A stretch of 64,000 bases of DNA from Microplitis mediator (GCF_029852145.1 NC_079971.1:22257563-22321562); one strand, 5' to 3'; shown: positions 36,879 through 49,023, counted from the stretch's first letter. The notes: generated by a model not told the origin, from the sequence alone. A program made the numbers and translations.

Positions 36879-36927
36879 ATATTATAATTATTTTCCTTAA
36901 GGGGCCCACTCTACCCCCTCTCCCCTA

Positions 36928-38382
36928 AATCATTTCTTTTAATAAGGGATTAAAAACAATTCATGACGATTTGAAATTTTCAATCCTAGACTTTTATCGT
37001 CAAATTATACTGCAATTTCTGGTCCCACATGAAAATTAAAAATGATTCATGACGATTTGAACGATTAAAAATTTCAATCCTCTTTATTCATCAATTTATG
37101 ATTTAAAACGATTAAAACATTTGTAATCGTCATTAATCATACAATTAGGAAGTATTAAAATCCCATAAGTAGGGTGATTCAAAAGTATTCAAAGTATTTG
37201 AAAGCATTAGAAAGTAATTAAAATTTTTTTTTTCTAATCGTTTTAAGTCGTTTCTTTTAATAAGGGACAGAAACCGCATCATCCTGGCTCATCAATAAAA
37301 ATTAGTTAAGATGTAGTTTAACTTTCATGTCATTAAACAGTTACCTGACATCCCTGAGTAGGTATCATCATACCTAATTACATGTAATCATATCTAATTA
37401 CCCTGTACCAGAGTCCCTTGGAGCGGCTTAGGCATACTCTGATATTTAGTGAAGGTTAATAATGATCTCTCGTTCAATAATAATAAAAGAGAATCCGATA
37501 ATTTATGACTAGACACGCCGGGGGTCTGTTGACTCTCCACTGAAGTTAATTTGGGTCATTATTAGGCTTAGTAAGCCTCTTAGTAGTAGACATTTTCAAA
37601 TTTAATGACTAAAATAACGAATTTTGAAAACTTATTACATACGTTCATAAATTTATTTATTGCCGCCTTTAAAATTTAAAAAAATTTTTAGCTGATGAAA
37701 ATTTGAATATGCAAACTGAGGGCAATATTAAAATTTCTTAGTTAATTTTACAATACATTGAAGTAATTCATTAAGTACAAGTCTATTCGAATCTAGATAT
37801 ATGAGATCATGAAATGTATGACGCGTACTGGGTCTGAATAGAATTTTTTTCTAAAAAAAAAATTATTCGCGTTAAGTTGTAAAATTATTTAATTTTCATT
37901 TAGTCTGAAATAAAATTTTATAGGGATGAAATATCACTCGGATTGTTTAATAGAGACTCTTTGCAATCCGACGTTAAGTTTGCTCGGAACACTCGGGTAT
38001 AAAAATTAATATTTTATCCATAAAAATTTTAATTAACGGATTTCAAAGTTTCTATGGCTTCAATAAACATTTAAGTATCTTTTTAAAATATTTTTACAAT
38101 AATTGCACATTTGGATTATTGTTAATTTAGGTAATTAGTGCAACATACATGAGGCTTAGAGGCATATTGCCTGGGTTAAATATCGAATATTTTTATCATC
38201 TTGTAAATTTATGAGGAATATGAGTTTTTAAAAACAATTATTAAACATTTTGTTAAAAGGAAAAATGAATTAAAATAATAAATATATATGGCTTTAATTT
38301 AAAAAGTTTAAATAAATATGAGGACTGGACACTGTTGCGTAAAAACTTGTGGCACGATTTTGGTGATAAATGCCGCAGTCTT
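36928..38382. other. Upstream flank of the histone cluster
   Basis: About 1.4 kb with no gene. 36940-37260 contains diverged repeats of ACGATT / AAAGTATTTGAAAGCATT type also seen at 33880-34080. The rest is AT-rich. Confidence 0.55.
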
Positions 38383-38455
38383 TCTCCATGGTCCGCGCGA
38401 AAGTGGGGGATTAATGTGAGTTGGTCGGCAGCGCCACTATCAGTAACGTCAGTTT
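38383..38455 (+). promoter_or_regulatory. Histone H1 promoter (unit 1)
   Basis: Three blocks are conserved with the second H1 copy while the surroundings have diverged: TCTCCATGGTCCGCG (38383-38397), AGCGCCAC (38430-38437) and AACGTCAGTTT with an arthropod-type initiator TCAGTTT (38449-38455). The initiator would give a leader of about 60 bases. Confidence 0.65.
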
Positions 38456-38510
38456 ATTGAAACTCTTTATCCGTTTTCGTAAAAAGTAATACACGATTAA
38501 TTTTGTCACG

Positions 38511-39182
38511 ATGACTGAAACATCTGTGTCTCCCGCTCCCGTTGAAGAGAAGACCGTTGCCAAGGTCGACGCTCCTAAAAAAGCAGCAGCGAAAGCTAGA
38601 AAACCATCGGCTAAGCCAACCCATCCAAGCACTGCTGATATGGTTAAAGCTGCCATCAAAACTCTTGGTGAACGTGGAGGATCATCTCTTCAGGCCATCA
38701 AGAAGTACATCGCTGCAACCTACAAGGTCGACGTTGAAAAACAAGCGCCGTTCATCAAGAAATTCTTGAAGGGAGCCGTCACCAAGGGAACCCTGGTCCA
38801 AACCAAAGGAAAAGGTGCTTCTGGATCATTCAAACTTGCAGTCGAAAAAGCTGCATCTAAACCAAAGGCAACTAGTGTGAAAAAAGCTGCACCGAAGAAA
38901 CCTGCAGCGGCCAAGAAACCAGCAGCCAAGAAAACTCCTGGTGAAGCCAAATCTTCAGCCAAAAAAGCTGCTGCTCCTAAAAAAGCTGCAGTTAAGAAAC
39001 CAGCTGCAGCAAAAAAACCAGTAGCTGCTAAAGCACCAGCTAAACCTAAATCCACTGCACCAAAGGCCAAGAAAGCGGTCAAAGGTCCAACGGCTAAGCC
39101 TAAATCACCTAAACCTAAAAAAGTTGCTGCACCAAAAGCACCTAAAGCTGCAGCTAGGAAAGCACCTGCAGTCAGAAAATAA
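38511..39182 (+). CDS. H1: Linker histone H1 (unit 1), 223 aa
   Basis: Binds linker DNA at the nucleosome entry/exit and compacts chromatin. The short N-terminal tail is followed by the winged-helix globular domain (about residues 37-111, with ADMVKAAIKTLGERGGSSL and KGTLVQTKGKGASGSFKL). The C-terminal tail is a lysine/alanine/proline array (KKPAAAKK-type, residues 113-223). Intronless, with a histone stem-loop 38 bases after the stop, so replication-dependent. It is convergent with H4. The second copy (49024-49683) is four residues shorter and differs mainly in the tails; the globular domains are very similar. Confidence 0.98.
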   Translation: MTETSVSPAPVEEKTVAKVDAPKKAAAKARKPSAKPTHPSTADMVKAAIKTLGERGGSSLQAIKKYIAATYKVDVEKQAPFIKKFLKGAVTKGTLVQTKGKGASGSFKLAVEKAASKPKATSVKKAAPKKPAAAKKPAAKKTPGEAKSSAKKAAAPKKAAVKKPAAAKKPVAAKAPAKPKSTAPKAKKAVKGPTAKPKSPKPKKVAAPKAPKAAARKAPAVRK

Positions 39183-39219
39183 ATTTTTAATCCATCTACA
39201 TAAATATTTAAAAAAAAAC

Positions 39220-39235
39220 GGCCCTTTTCAGGGCC
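39220..39235 (+). terminator. Histone mRNA 3' stem-loop (H1, unit 1)
   Basis: GGCCCTTTTCAGGGCC, the metazoan SLBP-binding hairpin, 38 bases after the stop. A purine-rich AAACGTAAAA follows, a possible U7 target. Confidence 0.95.
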
Positions 39236-39308
39236 AAACAAATTTTTCAAAACGTAAAATACTCTTCGAGTTTATTTCAACGTAGTTTAAGATATCGATA
39301 ACCCATAA

Positions 39309-39756
39309 TAGAGGTGGGTAGTTCCGGACCTGTATAGTTCCATGAACTATGTCTTTTGTCGGATACGTATCCGATCGTTCCTAAAAATTCACTTTAGTAT
39401 ACTCACTAGTTCTTTTTTGTCCATCACTGCCGTCATCACCAACAAACAGTAAAGCAGCAGAATAATTTTTGGTTGATGATTTCTTATGAAACTTTGAGTT
39501 GAATACCATCATAATTCATTCTCTATTTAGTATAAAATAATGTAGTTCGCCCTGAATGCGCCTTAAACACATGAGTCGCATAGCATAATGTTGTGTATAA
39601 TAGAATATTTTGTATGTCTACGTTCTAAATACTGAACCTTCATGAGAATTAAAATCGTTAAATAGTTCCACGGATATGATTCCAGGAACTAGTTCCTTTT
39701 CGCTCCGGAAACGTTCCAGGTTCAATCCGGAATGTTCCCGGAACTACCCACCTCTA
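39309..39756. mobile_element. hAT-type MITE between H1 and H4 of unit 1
   Basis: Inverted ends TAGAGGTGGGTAGTTCCGG and CCCGGAACTACCCACCTCTA bound 448 bp, and a perfect 8-bp duplication ACCCATAA flanks it (39301-39308, 39757-39764). Length, termini and duplication size fit non-autonomous hAT elements. It is absent from the equivalent place in unit 2. Confidence 0.92.
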
Positions 39757-39764
39757 ACCCATAA

Positions 39765-40941
39765 TATTCCTTTGTTGAATCCTTAACAATTACAATTAGT
39801 ACATAAGCTCATTGAACATTACAATGCCCGCTATGTAAAGTTTAACTGAGTTACTAATCTCCTTAGACTCATTACCTGAATTCGGAATTTTGATTTGTCA
39901 TAATTTTTATTTATATGAGAATTACAATTTTATTCCTGCCATGAAATCCTATTTCACTTCATATTTAAGATATGCCATTGACTCTCTTTTCACTTGCATG
40001 AGCAAATGAAAATTTCAAATGAGCCGCTCAGATATAAATTAAAATTTCTGGACGGGAAACAATTTATTAAATGATTGAGGTCTTTATCGATGAAAACGGT
40101 TCATTTGAAATTCACTTACATGACTTTCTAACACTAAATATTTTACGACAGATAAATTCATGCCCAGAGAAAAATAAATCTGCTCCAGTAAATTTGAAAG
40201 TAGTGAGAAAATAAGACACCAGTAATTGTTATCATCAAAGAATTAGTAGAGTATAGAAGTTGGAGTACTTGCATATGTTAGAATTGATAAGTCAGATAAC
40301 GTAATTATATTCGGTTATTTTTTAATAGTTGGTAACACCAATATTTATCAGGGCTCTGACGTAGATATTACATATTTACGCTGTAGGGAGTCACAGGTAT
40401 TAATAACATGCTAAAGGTCAATCAATTTTTCTAACAAAGGACAACGTAATGTTCGATTTATCAATAAGAACTTAAATTGTTGGCTACTAGGGACCATTAC
40501 TGAAAGTCGAAATGAGAGAAGATATATTTTAATACGGGGCACCAGCTGGTTAATGTATCATAAGCGTTAGGACCGAGTAGTTGGATTGTGATGATGAAAT
40601 TAAGAGGATGTGCCATCTATTCTTTTCTCACACACATGTGAACGAACGGAACTGTCCTTGTTGCACTTACAGTAGCAACTGGAAATTTCAAATGAGCCGT
40701 TCTCAGATATAAACTGCAATTTCCGAACGAGAACTATTTCATTCGATAAATAATAAGTTTACGCATCGAATGACATATTTTGTTTAATAACTTGGGTCTT
40801 TACCTGTGAAAACGGTTCATTTGAAAATCACCTGGTACAGTCTCTTAAGGAAATTTAGGAACTGATAAATTTTCATTAAATTAAATTTATAGGAAACTTA
40901 GATTGCAACTTGAATTATTTTTTACGTGTGAAAAATTTGGT
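39765..40941. other. H1-H4 spacer, unit 1
   Basis: No gene. A phrase around AATTTCAAATGAGCCG...CGGTTCATTTGAAA occurs twice (40000-40120 and 40680-40835), a duplicated spacer repeat. Confidence 0.6.
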
Positions 40942-40957
40942 GGCCCTGAAAAGGGCC
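40942..40957 (-). terminator. Histone mRNA 3' stem-loop (H4, unit 1)
   Basis: GGCCCTGAAAAGGGCC on the plus strand, i.e. the standard hairpin on the minus strand, 38 bases past the H4 stop. Confidence 0.95.
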
Positions 40958-40995
40958 GTTTGGTTTGATTGATTTTGCTGAGTCGAATGATGAAA

Positions 40996-42044
<1,049 letters not shown>

Positions 42045-42077
42045 GTTATCTCAACATCCAAAACTTACAAACCAAAC

Positions 42078-42093
42078 GGCCCTTTTCAGGGCC
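42078..42093 (+). terminator. Histone mRNA 3' stem-loop (H3, unit 1)
   Basis: GGCCCTTTTCAGGGCC, 34 bases after the H3 stop, followed by ATCAAATTTTTC and a purine-rich TTAAGAAAAT. Confidence 0.95.
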
Positions 42094-43002
42094 ATCAAAT
42101 TTTTCAAATTAAGAAAATTTAACTCGTTTCTGATTTATATTGCTAATTACAATTTAGAATTTAATTACTATATTTAACCTAATTTCCCAAAAATATGATA
42201 CACGTTTTTTTTCAATTGAACACTCCATAATTGTACCAGTGCAATTGTTTCAAGAGCTCAGGTAACTTAATTGTTATACTCCCCCTTATCCCGTATTCTC
42301 AATGACATTGAAAATTACTTGACCAAAGGAATCAGAATCCACGGCTAACTGTTGTAGGAAACATTCCTTATTAATTATTAATAATTATTTTTATAGATTA
42401 GTCTACTGAAAAATTTTATTAGTCTCAATACTCTAGTACTTGAACGACATAAACATGAATTTGAATTTCAGAATTGTTATTTATTTATCATTCCAGGTGT
42501 AACATGTACATTTGACAGGTTTCGTGTTTCTCAAATTTTATGAGCCTGTTTCATCACTAACTTCACCAAATTCGTTATTATCCGGGTAAAAAATAACTAT
42601 ATATAGAAAATGGCTCATAATCAATTATATGAAATAATGAATAAATACCTATGACGGTTTTTCGTGCATAATTATGTAAATAACATATGTTTGCACGTAA
42701 TTTAATAAAATCATGAAAAATAGAAATACGGTATACAATAGATGAATTAATAAAGGCAGCGAGCTATGAACCATATAATTATATGCTTAATTATGAACAA
42801 TGTATTTAATAACAAATTTCGAATATAAAAATTTGTTGTAAAATACCTGTGGGCAAAATAGAACATTACTATGGGATGGTTGGTCTTGAAGTTAAAGGTT
42901 CCACTAACTTCTTAATAAAATTGCAATATTTAAAGAACTATAAGGTAAAAGACCTACCCGATCACGTATTTGGACATCTATATTTACTAAATATTTATGT
43001 AT
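42094..43002. other. Spacer between H3 and the MULE remnant
   Basis: AT-rich; no gene or repeat recognised. The 61-codon frame at 42849 has no supporting features. Confidence 0.6.
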
Positions 43003-43540
43003 GGGGCATTCCATGCCAAATCGATCACTTTTGACACCGACCCTTTTCGATTGTTCTGAAATTTATGTATCTTTCTCTGCAGTATTGGAAACAATTTTCA
43101 GAATTTTTTCAAATATATGTAGCCAACCAAAAAAAAGTTACGAGTTGTTTAAAAGAAATAGTTTTTTTTTGTTAAACAGCAAATTTCCTGAAATTGTCAG
43201 TGGCATTTTTTTCTTTCTATTTTTTTTTAAATGTTTGTTTTTCGTTATACCTTTCTAAAAATTTTTCAACAGATTTAGAAAACTTCAAAATTCGAGTAAG
43301 AAAAATAAAAACAATAATTACAAGTGACAATCATTGAAAAGATTTCATTATTTTTCCATAAAGTTAAATCAAAAATTAAAAGAAGCATTGAATAATTTTT
43401 TTGTATTTTTTTTTCCAAAACTACATAATTAATAATAATATCAAGGGCTCTCATTCCAACAGGCATCTCATTTTACCTTCCTTTAAGTATCGAAGCTGTT
43501 ATTGCGGTGAAAAAAAAAAGTTGCTCAAAAATGACACACC

Positions 43541-44190
43541 CTACTCTATATATTTCTTACCAAGAAATTTGTAGTATTCTTCATGGTCTCCAAGCTGGCG
43601 AATCATGTGAATACGGAAATTCTCTGAGATGTTGACCGCATAAGCGGCTTCGTCAAGAAACGAAGTACCCAGGAATGGTAGGCAATTTTTTTTCAAATAT
43701 CTAACGAACGTTAGTATGCTTTCGCTGTGGTGCTTATCATGCTCAGCGGTATAAGTCATTACAGCTATTGCGCTGTTCCACCGGTTGCTCGGGAGCAATG
43801 GAACAGTCCAGCTCCAAAAAATCCTTTCTTTCTGTGTTATTTGAGAGCTTATTCTATCGATGCAGTAAAATTCATCCTATCACTGCAATAGGGGTAGTTT
43901 TGAAGGTGTGATTTAATAATTTTAATCTTACTTTCATGAAATGAAACCATGAGCCTCGAATTTCCACCTGCTTTATTGATTTTCGAGTCGCGTTCACCAG
44001 AGCTTCGTTGAAATCGCAGACAACAGTTTTCAACGAAGCTCGAATACTGGGCATTTTTTGTATGATACAATCCCGGACTGCAGCATACATTTCTTCGGTG
44101 TTTGCACTGCACATAACGAAGAATTCCGGAACTCCCTAAAAGTGAATAATTTTGTGTAAAAAAAATGCAGGGAAAGGTGGGGCAAAACAA
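43541..44190 (-). pseudogene. MULE transposase remnant
   Basis: A minus-strand frame at 43872-44150 reads VVCDFNEALVNATRKSI followed by GSWFHF, the 'DF(E)xA ... GCWFHF' signature of the MULE transposase catalytic region. A second frame (43541-43798) reads as its continuation but is separated by stops and lacks recognisable motifs. The N-terminal DNA-binding part is missing. The copy is inactive. Confidence 0.68.
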
Positions 44191-44494
44191 AATGGTCCTT
44201 TGTCATCTGCACAACAGGAAATTTGAAAAAAAAAAAATATATTATATTAAAATACACTATTCTATTAAAATATACACTGGAAAAAAGGATTTCAATTTAA
44301 AGGATCTTGAGTCAATTATCAAAAAAGTTATGGTTATTTAACAAAGAAAAAGCTATTTTTTTTAAATAACTCGTAACTTTTTTTTGGTTGAGTGAAAAAA
44401 TTCTGAAAATTGTTTCCAATAGTGCAGAGAAAGATACATAAATTTCAGAAAATTCGAAAAGGGTTGATGTCAAGTGTGGTCGATTTGGTTCCAT

Positions 44495-44595
44495 GCGTTT
44501 TGAGCACCTGACAAAATATCCCCAGTTTTGTGTCAGTTTTTTTCACTATGTTTGCTTTCTTTTCATGGGGATATTTTGTCAGGTGCTCAAAACGC
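44495..44595. repeat. 101-bp hairpin inside the MULE end
   Basis: GCGTTTTGAGCACCTGACAA followed by AATATCCCC is mirrored exactly (GGGGATATT ... CTCAAAACGC), with a roughly 40-base loop. It looks like a tiny element nested in the MULE terminus. Confidence 0.8.
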
Positions 44596-44782
44596 CTGAT
44601 ACGGTTGATTTGACATGGAATGCCCCATTAATAGTGTATAGTTGGAATAATTTATAAATAAATCAAAAGTTAATGTATTTATAAATAATTCCATGATGTC
44701 AATAATATATTAGCGTAGTTAATATTTTTGACCAGATATCGATTCTAAACTGAAGAGGAATATACGTTTTGAGAAATTTGGT

Positions 44783-44798
44783 GGCCCTGAAAAGGGCC
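44783..44798 (-). terminator. Histone mRNA 3' stem-loop (H2B, unit 1)
   Basis: The standard hairpin on the minus strand, 29 bases past the H2B stop. Confidence 0.95.
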
Positions 44799-44827
44799 GT
44801 TTGGTTTAATGATTTAGATAAGGTAAT

Positions 44828-45202
44828 TTATTTGGAGCTGGTGTATTTGGTGACAGCTTTGGTTCCTTCAGAGACGGCGTGCTTGGCCAATTCACCAGGA
44901 AGCAGAAGACGAACAGCAGTTTGAATCTCCCGGGAGGTGATAGTTGACCTCTTGTTGTAGTGCGCAAGTCTTGAAGCTTCGGCAGCGATACGCTCGAAGA
45001 TGTCGTTGACGAAACTGTTCATGATGCTCATGGCTTTACTGGAGACTCCAGTGTCTGGATGAACTTGTTTCAATACTTTGTAGATGTAGATAGCGTAACT
45101 TTCCTTACGCTTCTTCTTGCGTCCTTTCTTGTCACTCTTGGTGATGTTTTTCTGGGCTTTACCAGACTTCTTGACGGCTTTACCACTTGCTTTCGGAGGC
45201 AT
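44828..45202 (-). CDS. H2B: Histone H2B (unit 1), 124 aa
   Basis: Core nucleosome histone pairing with H2A. A basic N-terminal tail (MPPKASGKAVKKSGKAQK), the KESYAIYIYKVLKQVHPDTG start of the fold and the AVSEGTKAVTKYTSSK end with the ubiquitin-accepting lysine are all present. Intronless with stem-loop. The protein is identical to the copy at 54069-54443, which has the opposite orientation. Shares a 379-bp divergent promoter with H2A. Confidence 0.99.
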   Translation of the reverse strand: MPPKASGKAVKKSGKAQKNITKSDKKGRKKKRKESYAIYIYKVLKQVHPDTGVSSKAMSIMNSFVNDIFERIAAEASRLAHYNKRSTITSREIQTAVRLLLPGELAKHAVSEGTKAVTKYTSSK

Positions 45203-45581
45203 GATGAAGGAGCGATAGATTGACTATTAGAGAGTAGTCGGACTGTGCCAAAAATTTCTTTTTCGAGGTGATAGCATAACTTTTGAATCGGTAACTGCGA
45301 AGCCAATGGAATTGCGTAAAAGTAAGTAGAGGGGATGAACGTAATCTTATTGGCGCGCTGGTACCGACGGTTTAAAAATAATAACAATAGTAATAAAATC
45401 GGGACCTGCGAGCCAATGAAAGCGCAGAGGTGGTGGAAGGGATAGAAACTCGTTCCGGATTGGGTCGCAGATCCCGATGAAAAGTTGATAACCCTCGTTT
45501 TTTCGGCGCCATCTTGTATTACATACCTAGAGTTCGCTCTGCTCACTTGTTTCTCGTTTTTTAACCTAAAAACTTATTATC
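45203..45581. promoter_or_regulatory. Divergent H2B/H2A promoter, unit 1
   Basis: 379 bp with several CCAAT boxes in both orientations (AGCCAATGGAAT near 45301, TTATTGGCGCGC near 45348, GAGCCAATGAAAGCGC near 45410) and GGCGCCATCTTGT (45506-45518) about 70 bases before H2A. The same region appears reverse-complemented in unit 2. Confidence 0.8.
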
Positions 45582-45959
45582 ATGTCTGGTCGCGGTAAAG
45601 GAGGCAAAGTAAAGGGAAAGTCAAAGACCCGTTCAAGCCGTGCTGGACTCCAGTTCCCAGTCGGTCGTATCCATCGTATGTTGCGTAAAGGAAATTACGC
45701 AGAACGTGTTGGTGCTGGTGCTCCAGTCTACCTCGCAGCTGTCATGGAATACTTGGCCGCTGAAGTTCTCGAGTTGGCAGGCAACGCTGCTCGTGACAAC
45801 AAGAAGACTCGTATCATCCCACGTCATCTCCAATTGGCCATCCGTAACGACGAGGAGTTAAACAAACTTCTCTCAGGAGTCACCATCGCTCAAGGTGGAG
45901 TCTTACCCAACATCCAAGCTGTCTTGTTGCCCAAGAAAACCGAAAAAAGCAGCTCTTAA
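45582..45959 (+). CDS. H2A: Histone H2A (unit 1), 125 aa
   Basis: Core histone of the replication-dependent class: N-terminus SGRGKGGKVKGKSKTRSSRA, fold with the acidic patch (AEVLELAGNAARDNKKTRI and NDEELNKLL), and a short PKKTEKSSS tail. There is no SQ motif, so it is neither H2AX nor H2A.Z. Intronless, with the stem-loop 33 bases after the stop. Identical in protein to the copy at 53313-53690. Confidence 0.99.
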   Translation: MSGRGKGGKVKGKSKTRSSRAGLQFPVGRIHRMLRKGNYAERVGAGAPVYLAAVMEYLAAEVLELAGNAARDNKKTRIIPRHLQLAIRNDEELNKLLSGVTIAQGGVLPNIQAVLLPKKTEKSSS

Positions 45960-45991
45960 ATTGAACATCAATTCAAATAAAAAAACAAAAC

Positions 45992-46007
45992 GGCCCTTTT
46001 CAGGGCC
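45992..46007 (+). terminator. Histone mRNA 3' stem-loop (H2A, unit 1)
   Basis: GGCCCTTTTCAGGGCC, followed by ACCAAATTTTTT and the purine-rich AAACGAAAGAATC, a plausible U7 histone downstream element. Confidence 0.95.
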
Positions 46008-46262
46008 ACCAAATTTTTTAAAACGAAAGAATCTTATTTAAGTTTTATTATCAATCAAATTGATCTCTCATTACATTGACCTGTGACATCAATAAAGTTT
46101 TTATCAACTAAGTCATGAATTATCTTTGACTTGGGATTCAACATAATCTATTGTAAATGCATTGTAGTGGATCATTAGTGGATTCAAATTAAATTCAAAA
46201 TCCTGTCTCCAGTCACTTTTACTTTTCCCCAAACTCAACCCATCACTATTATACAATTATTC

Positions 46263-46897
46263 TTAACAGGGTCATCAGATATTTTCAGCTGATTTTTTTT
46301 TGGAAACAAAACCTCTGAATATATATTACAGACTACACATTGATACACTACTGTCTAATCTAGCGAAGTGCGCTCAAATATCCTAATAAAATTCGTTTAT
46401 TTAAGAAAAAAACTCTGCCTGAACTTCTATCCACTACTGGTAGGGAAAAATGGACAAACCCCTCTTGAATATATAACTTTTCATCGCTCGTAATGTTCAA
46501 TATTTATGTACAAAAATTATAGTATATCAAATTCATCGGATTTACTACCGTTAGAGATTAATTTGTTTACACTGTCAATAGGAGTTCTCAATCGGGAATG
46601 AGTCTGTTGAATATGATTTCATAAATTCATGTAGATGGAATAGAGCGTTATTGAGAGGGGTTCGCCCATTTTTCTCTATTGAACAAATTAACGAACGGTA
46701 CTATTTTCGTTGCCTTTAGGTAGTGAATGGAAGTTCAGGCCGAGTTTTTCTCGTAAATAAACGAATATTATTAAAATCTTAAAGCGCACTCCGCTAGATT
46801 AGACAATAGTGCATCAATGTAAGGTCTGTAGTTTATATTTAGAGGTTTTGTTTCTGAAAAAAAAAATTCAGCCGAAAACATCTGATGACCCCTGTTA
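46263..46897. mobile_element. Foldback element with TTAA borders (piggyBac-like MITE candidate)
   Basis: CAGGGTCATCAGAT at the left and ATCTGATGACCCCTG at the right are mirrored, each bordered by TTAA (46263-46266, 46894-46897). The arms stay complementary for about 200-300 bp, through the AAACAAAACCTCT and TGTCTAATCTAGCG motifs. TTAA borders fit piggyBac insertion, but because TTAA is itself palindromic the assignment is tentative. Confidence 0.75.
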
Positions 46898-48895
46898 AGC
46901 CAGCAATTGTTATTTACTGATGTCGGTAAGAGGGGGGAGACTACCAAAGCAACAGAAATCTGCAATACCACCGTTGATATACATGAGCTCCGGTACCTTC
47001 CATACCGACCGTCTAGAGGTGGCGCTAGTTGTATTGTCTGTGGCCGGGAACTTTATGAGACAGTGGGGGCATCTTGGTGGGGGTGGGGAGTAGATAATGT
47101 AGATTTGGGGCCTGCATCATGGAGTAGGGGATATTAAGTGGGGAATATCGGATTAAGTCTGTAAGTTCAGTTGCCTGTACAATGAGTGGAAGACATGGAA
47201 TTTCTATTGAAAGTTTAGAAGCCTGTATAATTAGTGGGGGACATGGGATTGATTGAGTAGGTTTCGGAAGGCTGCATTGAAGTATAATGATGAAGGTTTC
47301 AGGATAGTAATATAAATATAGGTGAATATGAGGTTTATAATGTAGACATAGAGGTCCTTGCTTAAAGAAAGGATATTTTTTTACATTTCAGGCGACAAGC
47401 TGATGCTAGTTCATCTTTTGTCTATAGTATTGCTAAACTTATATTAAGGGTAATAAATAATATAAAACATAATTTTAAATCGCTCATAGGTTATAAGTTC
47501 TGATAACCTAAGGTAAAATATTTTGTGTAGTCTACCCTGCTTAATAAATCCGATAGATTCTTATAGCTGTATATACAAGGCCCTATACTTAACTATAGCA
47601 CTTCTCATAGAACTCATTCATTCTTATAAAATCTCTATAGGAATGGATGAGAACCTATTGGATTCTATGAGATTTTCTAAACAGGGTATACACTTAAGGG
47701 CTCTCTCTCAATTACATTAGCTTGGTATGAGAATCGTAAATTTATCAAGTTTGCACCATTAAAAACCTTGTAAAGGTCGGACAAATATCAATAACAAAGG
47801 TTTATTTATCATTGTTAGTCTGCAATTGACATTTAATTAATGATTACAGTGTAAATTGTAATGAATAATTCTTTTAATGAAAAAAACATGACCTATTTTT
47901 TGTTAGTTCGGTTATCAATTGTAATTTTTTAACTCATTACTAAAGAAAGATAGAGGATAATTTTTTGTAGTTAAAGTTAATTTAAAAAATTTTAGTATAA
48001 AAAATTAGTTATTGGGTAATTTTTAATTACAGATCATATGATCGGGGAACGTATAAATTTTAAGCGAATAACATCTTCTGCTGTGTAAAATAACAATAAC
48101 TCCATGTTAAAAGTACATGGCTCGATGTTTCACACCGAGGTCACCATGTAAAACCCTCGGGAACCAATGTCACAGCAGAAATTTTTTACAGGAAATAAAT
48201 GCACCAGGACTCCAGAGTTACTAGACAAGCAACGGATAGTCAACGTAAAAGCATGATAATGATTATCAGATTGAGATGGTAATCATTCTCCATTGCGAGA
48301 TAGACATAGTTACTATTTTTTAACTCGACCTAAAGTTATCAATTTCACTCAATTATAATCCGTAATAATTTTTTTTTGCAATTAGTTCGTACAAAAATTT
48401 TTAAACAGTATAACATTTATGGTTTATTAATAAATTTTGTTACGGAAATGAAAATTTAAAGAGTAAAAAATAAGAACCGATTGAACGTGATGTTTGTTCG
48501 TAAGACCCGAGTGTATATATTTAAATTATATGTAATAATATATGTTCTGATTGGTATGAAATTTTTTTTAACTTCAATAAACATCGAGGTATCTTGTATA
48601 ATTATTTATATGATGATTATGTTTATATATTATTATTAATTTAAGTTATTAGAGCGGCATTCATAGTTTCCGAACCCATAGTGTTCTGGCAAAATGCCAA
48701 TTACACTAGATATATATTAATTTTTCAGTGAAATACATTTTTGGAAATTATTATCAAACATTTTGTTAGCAGAAAAAAAAATTACTTGTCATAAATTCCA
48801 AGAGATATATTTTTAAAAATGTAAATAAATGTGAGGCTTGAACACCGCTGAGTAAAATTTATTGACATGATTCTGGTGAGTCACAGAGCAGTCTC
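46898..48895. other. Spacer between the two histone units
   Basis: 2 kb without genes. 47040-47340 is purine-rich (GTGGGG runs) with a loose repeat. A small inverted pair (TACCCTGCTTAATAAATC near 47532, GATTTTCTAAACAGGGTA near 47671) marks a 160-bp MITE. The rest is AT-rich; 48450-48560 resembles sequence upstream of the first H1. Confidence 0.55.
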
Positions 48896-48968
48896 TCTCC
48901 ATGGTCCGCGTGACAGGGTTGGGTCTGCGTTCAGTGGAGGTGGCGCCACAATCTACTAACGTCAGTTT
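48896..48968 (+). promoter_or_regulatory. Histone H1 promoter (unit 2)
   Basis: Same three blocks as unit 1: TCTCCATGGTCCGCG (48896-48910), GGCGCCAC (48942-48949) and AACGTCAGTTT with initiator TCAGTTT (48962-48968). Confidence 0.65.
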
Positions 48969-49023
48969 TTAGAAGCTATTCTTGGGTTTATTCAAAGTTT
49001 TACTCAAACTATTATTCGTAAAG

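Larger units (their letters stand above)
34081..36927. mobile_element. TIR element with GGGGCAAA-type ends, split by an LTR retrotransposon
   Basis: The left end TAGGAGAGGAGAGGGCAAAC and right end CTCTACCCCCTCTCCCCTA are inverted, each followed by GGCCCCTTAA-type sequence. Removing the nested LTR element and one copy of its 4-bp target duplication leaves about 440 bp. A further inward copy of the motif (GGGCCCACTTTGCCCC) is at 34376. Similar ends occur at 55088-55633 and near 57620 and 63064. Confidence 0.7.
43003..44626 (-). mobile_element. Decayed Mutator-like (MULE) transposon between H3 and H2B
   Basis: Ends GGGGCATTCCATGCCAAATCGA and its near reverse complement (44605-44626) bound 1.62 kb; subterminal sequence also pairs (43020-43190 with 44305-44490). 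The minus-strand interior holds broken transposase sequence. The outermost right arm contains a second small hairpin (44495-44595). No target duplication was recognised. The element is absent from unit 2, so it inserted after the units formed or was lost there. Confidence 0.75.

Noticed and set aside
38720..39250. 176-codon frame antisense to H1
   Set aside because: Mirror of the alanine/lysine-rich H1 tail; the same artefact appears opposite the second H1 (49305-49619).
45070..45546. 158-codon frame through the H2B promoter and its counterpart at 53702-54201
   Set aside because: Alternative-frame reading of H2B and its promoter, conserved only because the DNA is duplicated.
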